A stretch of 64,000 nt of DNA from an uncultured Armatimonadota bacterium (GTDB lineage Bacteria > Armatimonadota > Fimbriimonadia > Fimbriimonadales > Fimbriimonadaceae), in the NCBI GenBank assembly GCA_903927025.1, contig CAIYLG010000052.1:186001-250000 (forward strand), in the 5' to 3' direction. A model generated the notes under the pieces. The model was not told where the DNA came from. It did no database searches and saw only the letters and a list, made by a program, of their open reading frames with translations. Below are positions 63,877 to 64,000 of the stretch, one piece after another (the stretch's first letter is position 1; the number at the start of each line of letters is the position of its first letter). The translations under genes were made by a program, and so were the position numbers.

Positions 63877-64000
63877 ATGCCCCGAATCATCGTAGAGGCC
63901 GCAGAGGCGCTGCTCGATCAAGAGATCAAAGTTTTGGACAAGGGATTTGTTCGCCTCGTCGACTACATGGGCGGGGATCAGCGAATCGTTCAGTCTGCGC
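63877..64000 (+). CDS. thyX: FAD-dependent thymidylate synthase ThyX, 5' part (cut by window edge)
   Basis: Only 41 codons are visible. The product starts MPRIIVEAAEALLDQEIKVL and continues DKGFVRLVDYMGGDQRIVQSA, a close match to the N-terminus of ThyX proteins. ThyX methylates dUMP to dTMP using methylene-THF and FAD. The catalytic RHR(x)7S motif would lie beyond the window. Together with dut at 9 kb it belongs to dTMP synthesis. Confidence 0.88.
   Translation, partial: MPRIIVEAAEALLDQEIKVLDKGFVRLVDYMGGDQRIVQSA

Noticed and set aside
1-64000. tRNA genes, CRISPR arrays, IS elements, prophage
   Set aside because: Reading both strands I found no GGTTCRA-type T-arm with matching acceptor, no regularly spaced repeats, and no transposase, integrase or phage structural gene.

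Overview
This 64 kb window is a chromosomal segment of a bacterium with about 55-57 % G+C. The gene mix suggests an Armatimonadota (Fimbriimonadia-like) lineage. It has a DUF1559-type pseudopilin, a DUF4838 secreted protein, many signal-peptide proteins of unknown role, a Thermus-type 7Fe ferredoxin and frequent TTG/GTG starts. That assignment is inference from gene content; there is no rRNA here to confirm it. I found no tRNA, rRNA, CRISPR array, insertion sequence or prophage.

Layout. 1-3.7 kb: two tandem dynamin-like GTPases, the first cut by the window edge. 3.8-11.4 kb: uvrA, a convergent pxpBAC 5-oxoprolinase operon, dut, a TPR membrane protein and a sugar isomerase-like TIM barrel. 11.5-18.3 kb: a divergent DUF4838 / GH3-PA14 glycosidase pair, a degenerate Doc/Fic protein and a SulP anion transporter. 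18.3-25.4 kb: a candidate structured RNA, a DUF3352-like protein, a secreted M28 peptidase, gap, an Fpg-type glycosylase and an MFS carrier. 25.6-30 kb: a minus-strand ribosomal/RNA polymerase block rpmJ-rpsM-rpsK-rpoA-rplQ-truA-rplM-rpsI with a candidate promoter. 30.4-38.8 kb: an Ntn-hydrolase, an MFS-HEAT fusion, darA-holB, a NamZ-like protein, nadA, a GbsR-type regulator and a ferredoxin. 38.9-42.7 kb: a nitrogen operon, amt - CPA2 antiporter - P-II - small membrane protein. 43-45.7 kb: a giant secreted beta-propeller protein.

45.8-54.4 kb is the most interesting carbohydrate locus. A five-gene minus-strand operon (glycoamylase-like hydrolase, PhyH-type dioxygenase, a solute-binding protein fused to an ABC permease, a second permease, a second PhyH dioxygenase) faces a divergent GH94-type phosphorylase. 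14-bp palindromes of the form CTGAATGCRTTCAG lie in this divergent region and again upstream of a LacI-family gene at 62.5-63.5 kb. I infer that the LacI protein controls both places. The likely flow is extracellular beta-glucan cleavage, import, and phosphorolysis in the cytoplasm; the role of the dioxygenases is unknown.

54.6-62.4 kb: a secreted protein, a TPR-sulfotransferase, then an operon encoding a pseudopilin, a small lipoprotein and two tandem flavin-dependent-halogenase-like enzymes that both keep the GWxWxIP motif and a lysine before the GATYRWG motif. The window ends in the first 41 codons of thyX.
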